64,000 nucleotides of DNA from Hymenobacter sp. YIM 151500-1 (GTDB taxonomy: Bacteria; Bacteroidota; Bacteroidia; Cytophagales; Hymenobacteraceae). The notes beneath the pieces are model-generated. The model was not told the origin of the DNA and made no database searches. It saw only the letters and a list, made by a program, of their open reading frames with translations. Position numbers and translations under genes: made by a program. The stretch spans positions 2,294,001-2,358,000 of the forward strand of contig NZ_CP110139.1 in NCBI RefSeq assembly GCF_025979885.1. Reading direction: 5' to 3'. Shown here piece by piece: positions 16,742 to 26,242 of this stretch; position 1 is the stretch's first letter, and every line of letters begins with the position of its first letter.

Positions 16742-16941
16742 CCTCCCGTTGACCCCACCCCAACCCCTCCCCAAAAGAGAGGGGCTCTAGTTCTAGTCTT
16801 AGTCTACTTAAACCACCTCCCAGTCATTCCTGACCTCTTGCTATCAGGAGGAAATTAACTCCAGGTTCTAACCTAGAAAACTAGCTCTAGAACTAGAGCC
16901 CCTCCCTTTTGGGGAGGGGTTGGGGTGGGGTCAACGGGAGG
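16742..16941. repeat. 200-bp inverted repeat between permease and TolC genes
   Basis: Arms of about 55 bp (16742-16796 and 16887-16941) are inverted copies with one mismatch. They contain CCCCACCCCAACCCCTCCCC iterations and end inward in CTCTAGTTCTAG. Related to the family-B elements at 21014-21326 and 31286-31328. It lies inside an otherwise compact efflux operon and could form a large hairpin in the mRNA. Confidence 0.85.
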
Positions 16942-16952
16942 TCCTACTTGCA

Positions 16953-18344
16953 ATGCGCCGTAACCTCTTCCTTTTTTTCTGCCTGCTTCCCCTCACGCTT
17001 CGGGCCCAACAGCCTACGGCCAAGCCGCAGTCGAAACCCCAGCTGGAGAAGCCGGCGACGGTGGCGCCCGCACCGCCGCTGACGCTGGAGGACGCCATCC
17101 GGCTGGGACTGGAAAACAACTACGGCATCCGGCTGGCGCGGCGCGACGAGCAGATTGCCGACAATAACGTGACCCGCGGCAACGCCGGGCAATTGCCCCA
17201 GCTGAACGGCAACTTCACCCGCACCTTCAACCGCAACAACGTGCGCCAGCAGCTGGGCACCCAGGACCCGCGCATCGCCAACGGAGCCCAGTCCAACCTG
17301 TTCAACACCAACGTGGCCCTGAACTGGACGGTGTTTGATGGGCTGGGCATGTTCATTGCCTACGACCGGCTGGAGGCCCTGCGCAGCCAGCAGCGCCAGG
17401 TGACCCGCGCCACCGTGCAGCAAACCGTGGCCGACATCACCGACGCCTACTATGCCGTGGTGCGCGAAGCTGGCCGTACCCGCTCTTTTGAGGAGGCCCT
17501 GACCATCGGCCAGCAGCGCATCGACCTGACCCAGGCCCGCGTGGACGTGGGGCTGAGCGCCAAGGTGGAGGTGCTGACGGCCCGCGTGGACTTCAACGCC
17601 GACCGTTCGGCCCTGATTCAGCAGCAGGAGGCCCTGGCTTCGGCCAAGATTCAGTTGAACACCCTGCTGGGCCGCACCCCGCGCATCGACTTCCAGCCTA
17701 CCGACTCCATTGTGGTAGCCCGCTCCCTCGACCTGGGCGTGGTGGCCGAGCAGCTGCGCCAGCAGAACCCGCGCCTTCAGCAGGCCCGCCTGGGCATCGA
17801 CGTGGCCACCTATGACCGGCGCCTGGTGCGCGCCTCCCGCTTCCCGCAAATAGGGCTGACCACGGGCTACGGCCTCAACCGCAACATCAACGGCGCGGCC
17901 TTTTTCGGGACCCAGCTGGCTACCAACGTCAGCCGCGTGTATGGCCTCAACTATGGTGTGGTGGCCTCGGTGCCTATTTTCGACGGCTTCAACCGGCGGC
18001 GCCTGGAGCAAAACGCCCGCGTGGCCGAGGAGCAGAGCCGCCTGAGCCTGGAGCAAACCCAGCTGCAGCTCGACGCGGAGCTGGAGCAGGCCTACGTGCA
18101 GTACCGCAACCGCCTGCAACTGCTGGAGCTGGAGGAAGACAACATCCTGCTGACCCGCCAGAATGTGGCCATTGCCCTGGAGCGCTACCGCCTGGGCCTG
18201 CTCACACCCCTGGTGCTGCGCGAGGCCCAGCGCACCCAGCTCGACGCCGAAATTCGCCTGCTCGACATCCGCTTCCAGGCCAAGCAGGCCGAAACCGTGC
18301 TGCGCCGCCTCAGCGGCGAGCTGGTGCAGGAAGTCGGGCAGTAA
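16953..18344 (+). CDS. TolC family outer-membrane efflux protein
   Basis: 463 residues from the ATG at 16953, which begins a clear signal peptide (MRRNLFLFFCLLPLTLRAQQ); a longer start would fall inside the repeat. Two outer-membrane-efflux repeats, about 40-235 and 245-460, with long Gln/Leu/Arg helices (LTLEDAIRLGLENNYGIRLA, LVRASRFPQIGLTTGY). It is the exit duct of the pump encoded upstream. No convincing terminator is seen after it. Confidence 0.95.
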   Translation: MRRNLFLFFCLLPLTLRAQQPTAKPQSKPQLEKPATVAPAPPLTLEDAIRLGLENNYGIRLARRDEQIADNNVTRGNAGQLPQLNGNFTRTFNRNNVRQQLGTQDPRIANGAQSNLFNTNVALNWTVFDGLGMFIAYDRLEALRSQQRQVTRATVQQTVADITDAYYAVVREAGRTRSFEEALTIGQQRIDLTQARVDVGLSAKVEVLTARVDFNADRSALIQQQEALASAKIQLNTLLGRTPRIDFQPTDSIVVARSLDLGVVAEQLRQQNPRLQQARLGIDVATYDRRLVRASRFPQIGLTTGYGLNRNINGAAFFGTQLATNVSRVYGLNYGVVASVPIFDGFNRRRLEQNARVAEEQSRLSLEQTQLQLDAELEQAYVQYRNRLQLLELEEDNILLTRQNVAIALERYRLGLLTPLVLREAQRTQLDAEIRLLDIRFQAKQAETVLRRLSGELVQEVGQ

Positions 18345-18608
18345 CCCCTCCTCCCGTAGCCGCTTGGGCGCAGCATTCTACGCAGACAGGAGCTTGACGA
18401 TTTTCGCCTTGCGGCCCTGCTGCGGCTTGCGCTTCCGGAACAACCACTGCTAGGCTAGTAGTCCGTTAGAATTCCTCTTCGAGCAATACCGCCAGCTCAC
18501 GGCCCCCTGCCGCCAGATGCCCGGCCCACGGGCTGACGCGGGAGCCGGCGCAGCCCCTGACCTTGCGCGGGGCCTTGCTGGTACTGGCCCTGCCCCTATT
18601 TTTACCGC

Positions 18609-19019
18609 GTGAATGACCCTGCTCCCCTTCTCATCCAGTACCGCTCGGACCTGCACCTGCTCATTGGCCGCTGGCTCGACACGGCAACGTCGGAGCACTT
18701 GCAAGCCGGCTACCGCAGCCTCCTGGAAGCTGCCCAGCAGCACGGCAGCCACCGCTGGCTGATTGACGTGCGGCGGCGGCCCATTCCCACGCCCGAGCAG
18801 GCCCGCTGGATAACCCACGAATGGCTACCCCAGCTGGCTGCGGCCGTAGCTCCCCAACGCCTGCGCTTGGCTTATCTGCTCTCGCCCGCTTACGAGCAGA
18901 GCCTGAGCAGCAACCCCGCCATCCAGCCCAGCGTGCAAGCCGCCTTCGCCCCCGACCGTCCCTACGACCTGTCCACCTTCATCGACGAAGGCACCGCCAT
19001 GGCCTGGCTTACGGAGTGA
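18609..19019 (+). CDS. Hypothetical STAS-like protein
   Basis: 136 residues, soluble, no signal. It begins LIQYRSDLHLLIGRWLDTATSEHL and continues with alternating helices and strands (HRWLIDVRRRPIPTPEQARW, RLRLAYLLSPAYEQSL). The pattern suggests a SpoIIAA/STAS-type alpha-beta fold, common as short unassigned proteins in Hymenobacter-like genomes; the fold call is from overall pattern only. The ATG at 18609 is the first plausible start after a 264-bp gap with no visible element. Confidence 0.7.
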   Translation: MNDPAPLLIQYRSDLHLLIGRWLDTATSEHLQAGYRSLLEAAQQHGSHRWLIDVRRRPIPTPEQARWITHEWLPQLAAAVAPQRLRLAYLLSPAYEQSLSSNPAIQPSVQAAFAPDRPYDLSTFIDEGTAMAWLTE

Positions 19020-19094
19020 GGCGCGAACCGGCGGATTGAATACGCAGACGGCGCAGCTGGCGGCTCCATGGCACTGGGCGTGTCTACCTTGCGG

Positions 19095-20357
19095 CTACCT
19101 TGTCTTGGCGGTTCGCAGTTGGTGCAGGGCCTCCTGGGTTTGCTGGTACTTTTTCTTTTCTTCCTCATCCACCGGGGCGGCGCGGGAGCTGTCGAAAAAG
19201 GAAAGCAAGTGCTGCTGCTGAGCCGGTGTCAGGTACTCAAATTTTTTGTCGGCCAACTTGCGTAGCCACTCTCCGTAGGTTTCATCGGTGAGGGCGTACT
19301 CGCCCAGCTTGGTAGGCTGGCCGGTGTCGAAGTCGGTATTGGGCAGGCGAGGACCCGGAGTGGTGACGGCACGGGGTTCCTGGCTGGCCAGACGGCGGTA
19401 GTTCTGCATCACGGAGCTGAAACTGGCCTTGAACAGCTCCTGAGCTTCGGGCGTGGGCAGGGTGAAGGCAAACGGCTTAAGCGGCCCGATTTTGGGCAGC
19501 ACGCGCACCACGTATGACAGCATCCGGGCCCCCGTGCCGGGATGCTCGTAGGTGGTGCCGAACTCCCGGCGGTAAGCCCGCTCACTCTGCCGGTACACGT
19601 ACTCGCGCCGCCGGGCGCGGGGGCTCAGGCGACGGATTTCCTTTCGCTGACTTTGCCAAGCGGCCCGACTGGCAATGGGAATGAGGCTGCGCACGGCAAA
19701 CCGAAATGAGCCGATGGCCAGGTCCACATTGAACACCACTTGTCCCAGCTCCAGGCCGTAAGTTTTCAGAAACGCCCGCTCCAGTACCGGCTTGCTCACC
19801 TCAAACCCAATGAAGCGCTGGTAGTCGCTGCTGCGGTAGCGCCCGGCCGCCACCTGCACCACGTCGAAGGCAAACTCCAGCTGGGTGTGCTGCACGGGAG
19901 CTTGCTCGTAGGTGATGCTGGGCCCAAACCTGGCTCCCAGCTCGGGGTACACCGAAGGCATGGCGCGGTTGGTGCCCTCGGGGTGGCCGCTGATGTCAGC
20001 GGCGTAGTGGGCCAGGGCGCCCAGGGCAAAGGCATACTCGTTGCGGTCCTGGGCCTCGTCGAGCAGGGCGCGCACGAAGTCACCGGAGCGCACGTAATGG
20101 GTCAGGTTGGTAAACAGTTCGGAGCCAAAGGGGTAGTAGCCCATGTCTTGCAGAATGGAGCCGCCGTAGGCGTAGCTTTTGGCCGTGTTGAGCTGGTCGT
20201 CGGTGGCGCCGGGGTAGCGCCCTTGCAGCAGGGGCACTAGGCTGCGTTGCCACGCCGAGTCGATGTTGGCCTGGTGCGTGAGCACGGAGTAGGCAGCGGC
20301 CGGGCGCGAGCTCAGCCACAACAGAGCCGCCACGCACCCTATCATCCACTTCATCAT
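19095..20357 (-). CDS. Zinc-dependent phospholipase C-like secreted protein
   Basis: 420 residues from the ATG at 20357, where a signal peptide starts (MMKWMIGCVAALLWLSS, cleavage near AAA-YS). The mature N-terminus AYSVLTHQANIDSAWQ and the motif ALGALAHYAADISGHPEG are typical of the zinc-dependent phospholipase C / alpha-toxin N-domain family (His/Asp zinc ligands). The C-terminal 150 residues are lineage-specific. Expected in the periplasm or outside the cell. A longer upstream frame exists but would hide the signal peptide. Substrate unknown. Confidence 0.85.
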   Translation of the reverse strand: MMKWMIGCVAALLWLSSRPAAAYSVLTHQANIDSAWQRSLVPLLQGRYPGATDDQLNTAKSYAYGGSILQDMGYYPFGSELFTNLTHYVRSGDFVRALLDEAQDRNEYAFALGALAHYAADISGHPEGTNRAMPSVYPELGARFGPSITYEQAPVQHTQLEFAFDVVQVAAGRYRSSDYQRFIGFEVSKPVLERAFLKTYGLELGQVVFNVDLAIGSFRFAVRSLIPIASRAAWQSQRKEIRRLSPRARRREYVYRQSERAYRREFGTTYEHPGTGARMLSYVVRVLPKIGPLKPFAFTLPTPEAQELFKASFSSVMQNYRRLASQEPRAVTTPGPRLPNTDFDTGQPTKLGEYALTDETYGEWLRKLADKKFEYLTPAQQQHLLSFFDSSRAAPVDEEEKKKYQQTQEALHQLRTAKTR

Positions 20358-20552
20358 GCGTGGAAAAAGATAGGTCAAGAGAAATGCCGACGTGATGCCG
20401 CCGGTTGGCTTTTGGTCGTTTAACGAGGTCGTGGGCAAGATGGCTGTGCGCAGTTCGCTCAACGCCACCCGACTGTCGATGAGGGAGAGCCAGAGGCCGG
20501 CGAAGCTATTCTCCTGGGCCCCACCCCCAGCCCACCAACCACCCGTATCGTC

Positions 20553-20560
20553 TATCTTTA
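20553..20560 (+). promoter_or_regulatory. TATCTTTA -7-like box
   Basis: Lies 5 bp before the ATG at 20566; one mismatch to TAnnTTTG. Suggests a leaderless transcript for the metal-efflux leader gene. Confidence 0.35.
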
Positions 20561-20565
20561 CCGAC

Positions 20566-20982
20566 ATGAAATCCGTGGCGGCTTTCTTGCTGGGAGTGTG
20601 GATGCTGCTCGGGAGCATGGTGCCCCGGCACGACTTAACGGAGCTGAGCAAGCTGCCTCAACTGCTGGACCACTACCGCTACCACCGCAGCCTGGCCGCC
20701 GGCCGCCTGTCGATGCTGGAGTTTCTGGCCCTGCACTACGGCCCCCAAGGCCCCGGCCACCGCCGCCGTCCCGCCTCCGCCCGCGACGCCCAAGACCACC
20801 ATCACCTCCCGCTGGAGCATCACCACCACGACTGCCTACTGGTGAGCTTCGTGCTGCCCGCCGGCCGCCTAGCCCTGCCTCCGCGCCTCCTGCCCTGGCC
20901 CGCGCCCACCTACCGCCCGGTCCCCGGCACCCTCTACACGTTCAGTGTCAGCTCCCCGCTGCCGCCGCCGCCGCGGGTGTAG
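20566..20982 (+). CDS. Small secreted His-rich protein at the head of the metal-efflux cluster
   Basis: 138 residues. A hydrophobic N-terminus (MKSVAAFLLGVWMLLGSMV) looks like a signal peptide or anchor. The middle is rich in Arg and His with the clusters DHHHLP and HHHHDC, well suited to bind metal ions. The C-terminal 55 residues are Pro/Leu-rich. Small His- or Cys-rich secreted proteins of this kind often precede CusA/CzcA operons in Bacteroidota. A periplasmic metal-binding or sensing role is inferred from composition and position only. Family not recognised. Confidence 0.7.
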   Translation: MKSVAAFLLGVWMLLGSMVPRHDLTELSKLPQLLDHYRYHRSLAAGRLSMLEFLALHYGPQGPGHRRRPASARDAQDHHHLPLEHHHHDCLLVSFVLPAGRLALPPRLLPWPAPTYRPVPGTLYTFSVSSPLPPPPRV

Positions 20983-21013
20983 CCCTAGCCCAACCCCGGT
21001 TCTAGTTCTAGTT

Positions 21014-21326
21014 GCCTCACCCCCAACCCCCTCTCCGGGGGAGAGGGGGCTCTAGTTCTAGTTTGTAGCTTGTTAGACTAGTTCCCCTCCTTGTCAGCTG
21101 TCGCGCATCAAGCATTGCGTATTAAGCAATATGGGCTAAGGGTGGTTGACGACCGGCAGCACAGGGCTACAAACTAGAACTAGTCCCCCCTCTCCCCCGG
21201 AGAGGGGGCTAGGGGGTGAGGCACCCCGGCAACCCACACACATTATCAAACCACCCCAGGACTAGCCCTAAAAAACTAGAGAGCTAGTTCCCCCTCTCTT
21301 TTGGAGAGGGGGCTAGGGGGTGAGGT
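21014..21326. repeat. Family-B intergenic repeats: an inverted pair plus a third copy
   Basis: 21014-21069 and 21166-21222 are inverted copies of a block with CCTCACCCCC, CCCCTCTCCGGGGGAGAGGGG (split) and CTAGTTCTAGTTTGTAG. A third copy (about 21270-21326, with CTCTTTTGGAGAGG and GGGGGTGAGG) ends 12 bp before cusA. The whole 356-bp gap between the His-rich gene and cusA is made of these copies. Confidence 0.85.
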
Positions 21327-21338
21327 CCTTTTTCCCTT

Positions 21339-24300
21339 ATGCTTGCACAGATTATTGCGGCCAGCATCCGCAACAAGCTGCTGGTGGCCCTGCTGGTGCT
21401 GGGCCTGGTGGGCTGGGGCGGCTACGCGGCCGTGCACCTGCCCCTGGATGCCATTCCCGACGTCACCAACAACCAGGTGCAGGTTATTACTCAGGCCCCG
21501 GCCCTGGCGGCCCAGGAGGTGGAGCAGCTGCTCACCGTGCCCCTGGAGCTGAGCTTGCGCACCGTGCCGGGCGTCACGGAAATCCGCTCCACGTCGCGCT
21601 TTGGGCTGTCGGTGATTACCGTGGTGTTCGACGACGATATTCCCACTCTGCACACCCGGCAGCTGGTGGCCGAAAAGCTGCGCACCGCCGAAGCCGACCT
21701 CGGCCCCGGCCTGGGCCGCCCCGAAATGGCGCCCATCACCACCGGCCTGGGCGAAATCTACCAGTACACGCTGGCCGTGCAGCCCGCCTACGCCGGGCGC
21801 TACTCCCTGGCCCGCCTGCGCGAGGTGCAGGACTGGCTGGTGAAGCGCCAGCTGGCGGGCGTGCCGGGCGTGGTGGACGTGAGCAGCTTCGGGGGCTATG
21901 TGCGCCAGTACGAGGTGAGCGTGAACCCCGAGCAGCTAAGCGCCAGCGGGGTGAGCATGGCCGAGCTGTACGCGGCCCTGGAAGCCGGCAACGCCAACAC
22001 CGGCGGCTCCTATCTGGAGCGGGGCCCCAACGCCTACTTTATCCGGGGCGAGGGCCGGGCCGCTACCTTGCAGGACGTGGGCAGCATGGTGGTGAAGCAC
22101 ACGCCCGGCGGCACGCCCCTGCTGGTGCGCGACGTGGCCACCGTGCGCTTCGGGCACGCCGTGCGCTACGGGGCCATGACCCAGAACGGCCGCGGCGAGG
22201 TGGTGGGCGGCATCGTGCTCATGCTCAAAGGCGCCTCCTCGGAGCAGACCATCCGGGCCGTGAAGCAGCGGGTGCAGGAAATCAACCGCCAGCTGCCGCC
22301 CGGCCTGGAGGTACGCCCCTTCCTCGACCGCACCAAGCTCATCGATAAAGCCATTCGCACGGTAAGCGAGAACCTGCTGGAGGGCGGGCTGATTGTGGTG
22401 CTGGTGCTGCTGGTGCTACTCGGCAACTGGCGGGCCGGGCTGGTGGTGGCCTCCATGATTCCGCTGTGCATGCTGTTTGCCCTGGGGCTGATGCACACGT
22501 TTGAGGTGTCGGCCAACCTGATGAGCCTGGGCGCCCTCGACTTCGGGCTGCTAGTGGATGGGGCCGTGATTATTGTGGAGGCCATGATTTTCCACCTCGT
22601 GCACCTGCGGGCTCAGGCCGCGCAGGAAACCATGGATGAGGTAGCCCACTCGGCCGCCACCCGCATGATGCGCTCCGCCTTGTTCGGGCAGCTCATCATC
22701 CTGATAGTGTACCTGCCCATTCTGGCTCTCACTGGCATTGAGGGCAAGATGTTCCGGCCCATGGCCCTGACCGTGAGCTTCGCCATTGTGGGGGCCATGC
22801 TCTTGTGCCTCACCTACGTGCCGGCCGTGGCCGCCTGGGCGTTGCGCAAAGACCTCAAAGAGGAAGGCACCCTGGCCGACCGGCTGATGCGCCGCCTGTA
22901 CGGCCTCTACGCCCCCGTGCTGGGCGGGGCCCTGCGGCGGCGCGGCCTGGTGGTGGGCCTGGCCCTGGGCCTGCTGGCCCTGGCCGGCGGATTGTTTGCC
23001 CGCCTGGGCGGCGAGTTTGTGCCCCAGCTCGACGAGGGCGACTTTGCCATGTACCTGGGCCTGCGGCCGGGCTCCTCGCTCAGCCAAACCATTCAGACTA
23101 CCACCCAAGTGCAGCAGCGCCTGCTGAAGCAGTTTCCTGAGGTGGTGCAAGTGGTGGGCAAAATCGGCACTTCTGAAATTCCCACCGACCCCATGAGCCT
23201 GGAAGACGCCGACCTGATTATTGTGCTCAAAGACCAGCGCGAGTGGACCTCGGCCGGCTCGCGCGAGGAGCTGGCCTCCCGCATGAGCGAGGCCCTTTCT
23301 GACGTGCCCGGCGTAAACCTGGAATTTCAGCAGCCCATTCAAATGCGCTTCAACGAGCTGATTTCAGGAGTAAAATCCGATATCAGCATCAAGATTTACG
23401 GCGACGACCTGGACCTGCTCTACGAAAAGGCCAACGAAGCCGCGGCCCTTATTCGCCCCCTGGCCGGGGTGGGCGACCTGCGCGTGGAGCAGATTGCGGC
23501 CCTGCCCCAGCTGCGCGTGACGTATAACCGCGCCAAGCTGGCCCAGTACGGCCTGCGCGTCGAGGACGTGAACACCCTGCTGCGGGCCTCGTTTGCGGGC
23601 GAAGTGGCCGGGCAGGTGTACGAAGGCGAGCGGCGCTTCGACCTAGTGGTGCGCCTCGACAGCCTGCACCGCCGCGGCCTTCAGGACCTGCGCCGCCTGT
23701 ACGTGGACGGGCCGGGCGGCCAGAAAATCCCCCTGGAGGAAGTGGCCGCCGTGGACTACCGCAACGCCCCCGTGCAGGTGTCGCGCGACGATGCCCGCCG
23801 CCGCATCAACATCGGCGTGAACGTGCGCCAGCGCGACGTGGAAAGCCTGGTGGCCGACATCCAGCAGCAGCTCACGGCCCGCCTGCGCCTGCCCCCCGGC
23901 TACGAGGTGCGCTACGGCGGGCAGTTCGAGAACCTCCAGCAAGCCAAAAGTCGCCTGGCCGTGGCCGTGCCGGTGGCCCTGGCCCTGATTTTCGCCCTGC
24001 TCTTTCTGTCGTTTCGGTCGGTGAAGCAGGCTTTGCTCATCTTCACGGGCATCCCGCTGGCGGCCATCGGGGGCGTGCTGGCCTTGTGGCTGCGCGACAT
24101 GCCGTTCAGCATCTCGGCGGGCGTGGGCTTCATTGCCCTGTTTGGGGTGGCCGTGCTCAACGGCATCGTGCTGGTGGCCAGCCTTAATGAGCTGGCCCTT
24201 TTGGGCGTTGAGGATGTGCACGAGCGGGCCCGCCGCGCCACCGCCGAGCGGTTTCGGCCAGTGCTGCTGACGGCAGCGGTGGCCTCGCTGGGCTTCTTAC

Positions 24301-24458
24301 CCATGGCCCTGAGCACCTCGGCCGGCGCCGAGGTGCAGAAGCCTCTGGCCACTGTCGTCGTGGGCGGGCTGATTTCCGCCACCCTGCTCACGCTGGTCGT
24401 GTTGCCCGTACTCTACACGCTGGTAACGAAAGATGGTGAGCTGGCTGGTAGTGAGTAA
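21339..24458 (+). CDS. Heavy-metal RND efflux permease, CusA/CzcA family
   Basis: 1039 residues, full length. Proton-driven pump expelling metal cations (Cu/Ag or Co/Zn/Cd; the sequence does not decide which). TM1 LLVALLVLGLVGWGGYAAVH, DAIPDVTNNQVQV just after it and the TM4 signature SLGALDFGLLVDGAVIIVE are typical of the HME subfamily and separate it from the drug pump at 13661. MRFNELISGVKSDISIKI is another HME hallmark. It works with the TolC protein (24749) and adaptor (26243). No metal-responsive regulator is seen nearby. Confidence 0.96.
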   Translation: MLAQIIAASIRNKLLVALLVLGLVGWGGYAAVHLPLDAIPDVTNNQVQVITQAPALAAQEVEQLLTVPLELSLRTVPGVTEIRSTSRFGLSVITVVFDDDIPTLHTRQLVAEKLRTAEADLGPGLGRPEMAPITTGLGEIYQYTLAVQPAYAGRYSLARLREVQDWLVKRQLAGVPGVVDVSSFGGYVRQYEVSVNPEQLSASGVSMAELYAALEAGNANTGGSYLERGPNAYFIRGEGRAATLQDVGSMVVKHTPGGTPLLVRDVATVRFGHAVRYGAMTQNGRGEVVGGIVLMLKGASSEQTIRAVKQRVQEINRQLPPGLEVRPFLDRTKLIDKAIRTVSENLLEGGLIVVLVLLVLLGNWRAGLVVASMIPLCMLFALGLMHTFEVSANLMSLGALDFGLLVDGAVIIVEAMIFHLVHLRAQAAQETMDEVAHSAATRMMRSALFGQLIILIVYLPILALTGIEGKMFRPMALTVSFAIVGAMLLCLTYVPAVAAWALRKDLKEEGTLADRLMRRLYGLYAPVLGGALRRRGLVVGLALGLLALAGGLFARLGGEFVPQLDEGDFAMYLGLRPGSSLSQTIQTTTQVQQRLLKQFPEVVQVVGKIGTSEIPTDPMSLEDADLIIVLKDQREWTSAGSREELASRMSEALSDVPGVNLEFQQPIQMRFNELISGVKSDISIKIYGDDLDLLYEKANEAAALIRPLAGVGDLRVEQIAALPQLRVTYNRAKLAQYGLRVEDVNTLLRASFAGEVAGQVYEGERRFDLVVRLDSLHRRGLQDLRRLYVDGPGGQKIPLEEVAAVDYRNAPVQVSRDDARRRINIGVNVRQRDVESLVADIQQQLTARLRLPPGYEVRYGGQFENLQQAKSRLAVAVPVALALIFALLFLSFRSVKQALLIFTGIPLAAIGGVLALWLRDMPFSISAGVGFIALFGVAVLNGIVLVASLNELALLGVEDVHERARRATAERFRPVLLTAAVASLGFLPMALSTSAGAEVQKPLATVVVGGLISATLLTLVVLPVLYTLVTKDGELAGSE

Positions 24459-24523
24459 AGGCACGTCCTGCTGAGCTTGTCAGCTAAACTGGCTTTCCGA
24501 ACGGAAATACAATAATGAGTAAA

Positions 24524-24699
24524 GGACCGTCATGCTGAGCGCAGCCGAAGCATCCCGCGTGCTGATGTTGGAGTGGTAAACGTCATGCTCCATCTGGCGT
24601 CCGCTTGTCGAAGCATCTCTACCGCTTCGTTGCAGCCGTTAGAAGTTAGCCAAAGGTAGAGATGCTTCGACTCCGCTCCGCTGCGCTCAGCACGACCAT
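24524..24699. repeat. Family-A palindromic repeat
   Basis: Copies of CGTCATGCTGAGC ... GAAGCATCTCTACC on one side and GGTAGAGATGCTTCGAC ... GCTCAGCACGAC on the other, 24524-24699, in the gap between cusA and the TolC gene. Other members: inside 5728-5990, 27504-27608 and 50020-50136. Confidence 0.85.
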
Positions 24700-24748
24700 C
24701 TACATATCACCCCATTACCTCAGCACCTTCCCGTTCCCTCTCTACTCC

Positions 24749-25993
24749 ATGCTCCGCGTTTTCTTCGCCTTTCTCTGCTTCCTCCTACCCGCCCTAGCTC
24801 AGGCCCAAACTACCCTGCGGACCTTGCCGCCACCCACGCCGGCCGCGCCGCCGGGCGGGCCGCTGACGTTGACGACGGCCCTGCAAACCGGCCTCGGCCA
24901 GAGCCTGCTGCTGCAAACCGGCGCCCTGGAAGTGGAACGCCAGCGGGCCCTGGGCCGTACCGCCTACGACCTGCCCCGCACCGTGCTCGACTACCAAGTG
25001 GGCCAGATTTCGGGGCCGCTGCGCGACTACAGCTTCAACCTGGTGCAGCAAGTGGCGTTTCCGGCGGTGTACGGGGCCCAGCGCCGCCTGCTCAATGGCC
25101 AAGTGCTGGCCGCCGAGCAGCGGGTGCGGGTGCAGCGCCGGGAGTTGGCCCTGCGCATCAGCCTGACGTACTACGAGCTGCTGCTCAATTACCAGCAGGC
25201 CGCCGTGCTGCGCCGCCAGGACAGCCTCTACCGCCGGGCCGCCCGCGCGGCCCGCATCCGCTACCAGGTGGGCGAAACCAACCGCCTGGAGCAGGTGTCG
25301 GCTGAGGCGCGGCTGCGGGAGCTGCAACAGCGCCTGCGCCTGACCCTCACCGACGTGCAGGTGCAGCGCCAGCAGCTGGGCGTGCTGCTCAACCTCGGCC
25401 AGCCGGCCACCATCGACACCGCCGCCGCCCCGCTGGCCCCCGCTCCCGACTCCGTAGCCCTGGCCGCCGACAACAATCCAACCCTGGCCCTGCTAATCCA
25501 GGAAGTAGCCGTGAGCCGCCAGCTGACCCGCGTGGAGGAGCTGCGTCGCCTGCCCGACCTGCGGGCCGGGTATTTCTACCAGACCATCAACCAGGAGCGC
25601 GGCTTTCAGGTGGCCCAGGCCGGTATTGCCCTGCCGCTGGTGGGCGGAGCCCAGAAAAACCGCATCCGGGCGGCCCGCCTCGGCGAGCAGGCCGCCGAGG
25701 CCCAGCTGAACTACGTGCAAGCTCAGCTCAGCGGCCAGCTGCTTACGCTGCGTCAGCAGTTGAGCCGCGCCCGCGCCTCGGTGGCCTACTACCGGCAAAC
25801 CGCGCTGCCCCAGGCCCAACTGGTGCTCAGCACCGCCGAAAAAAGCTTCCGGGCCGGCGACATCGACTACGTGGAGTACGTGGTGAACACCGAGCCCGCC
25901 TGGCAGATTCAGCAGGCTTACCTGACCCAGCTGCGCCAGTACAACGAACTGGCCCTCACCCTCAGCTCCCTCACTAGCCCCGACAGTCCATAG
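24749..25993 (+). CDS. TolC family outer-membrane protein of the metal-efflux system (CusC/CzcC-like)
   Basis: 414 residues from the ATG at 24749, which starts the signal peptide (MLRVFFAFLCFLLPALAQAQ). Two long helical-hairpin repeats rich in Arg/Gln/Leu, with TYYELLLNYQQAAVLRRQD and the C-terminal DIDYVEYVVNTEPAWQIQQAYL, typical of CusC/CzcC partners. It lies between the permease and adaptor genes, so it should form the outer-membrane duct. A longer upstream frame lies in the repeat and is rejected. Confidence 0.92.
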   Translation: MLRVFFAFLCFLLPALAQAQTTLRTLPPPTPAAPPGGPLTLTTALQTGLGQSLLLQTGALEVERQRALGRTAYDLPRTVLDYQVGQISGPLRDYSFNLVQQVAFPAVYGAQRRLLNGQVLAAEQRVRVQRRELALRISLTYYELLLNYQQAAVLRRQDSLYRRAARAARIRYQVGETNRLEQVSAEARLRELQQRLRLTLTDVQVQRQQLGVLLNLGQPATIDTAAAPLAPAPDSVALAADNNPTLALLIQEVAVSRQLTRVEELRRLPDLRAGYFYQTINQERGFQVAQAGIALPLVGGAQKNRIRAARLGEQAAEAQLNYVQAQLSGQLLTLRQQLSRARASVAYYRQTALPQAQLVLSTAEKSFRAGDIDYVEYVVNTEPAWQIQQAYLTQLRQYNELALTLSSLTSPDSP

Positions 25994-26021
25994 ATAATGT
26001 GTCTTCGCCTCGTTGAACAGC

Positions 26022-26203
26022 TGTAGAGACGCAATATGTTGCGTCTCATCGTCCGCGCCGCTTGCACGGTTGTTCTGCAGGTGTCGTTCAACGACAAGAC
26101 GCAAAATATTGCGTCTCTACGACTTAAGTGCACCGTGCTAAAAACTAAGAAGTACTATACGACATCGTTCAACCACGAAACGCGAAGGGTCGCGTTTCTA
26201 CAG
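26022..26203. repeat. Family-C palindromic repeat (GTAGAGACGC type)
   Basis: Inverted pair: 26023-26047 (GTAGAGACGCAATATGTTGC then GTCTC) and 26098-26120. Each arm is itself palindromic. A third, diverged copy (AAACGCGAAGGGTCGCGTTT) is at about 26177-26200. Occupies most of the 249-bp gap. Confidence 0.8.
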
Positions 26204-26242
26204 AGCATCCTCTTTTCTGACATTGTGCGTTTTTGTTTTTCC

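Noticed and set aside
13751-16774. Long antisense frames over the RND permease
   Set aside because: Shadow frames in GC-rich DNA; the permease is full length on the plus strand.
26036-26242. Longer N-terminus for the metal-efflux adaptor
   Set aside because: It translates repeat DNA, and the lipoprotein signal begins at 26243.
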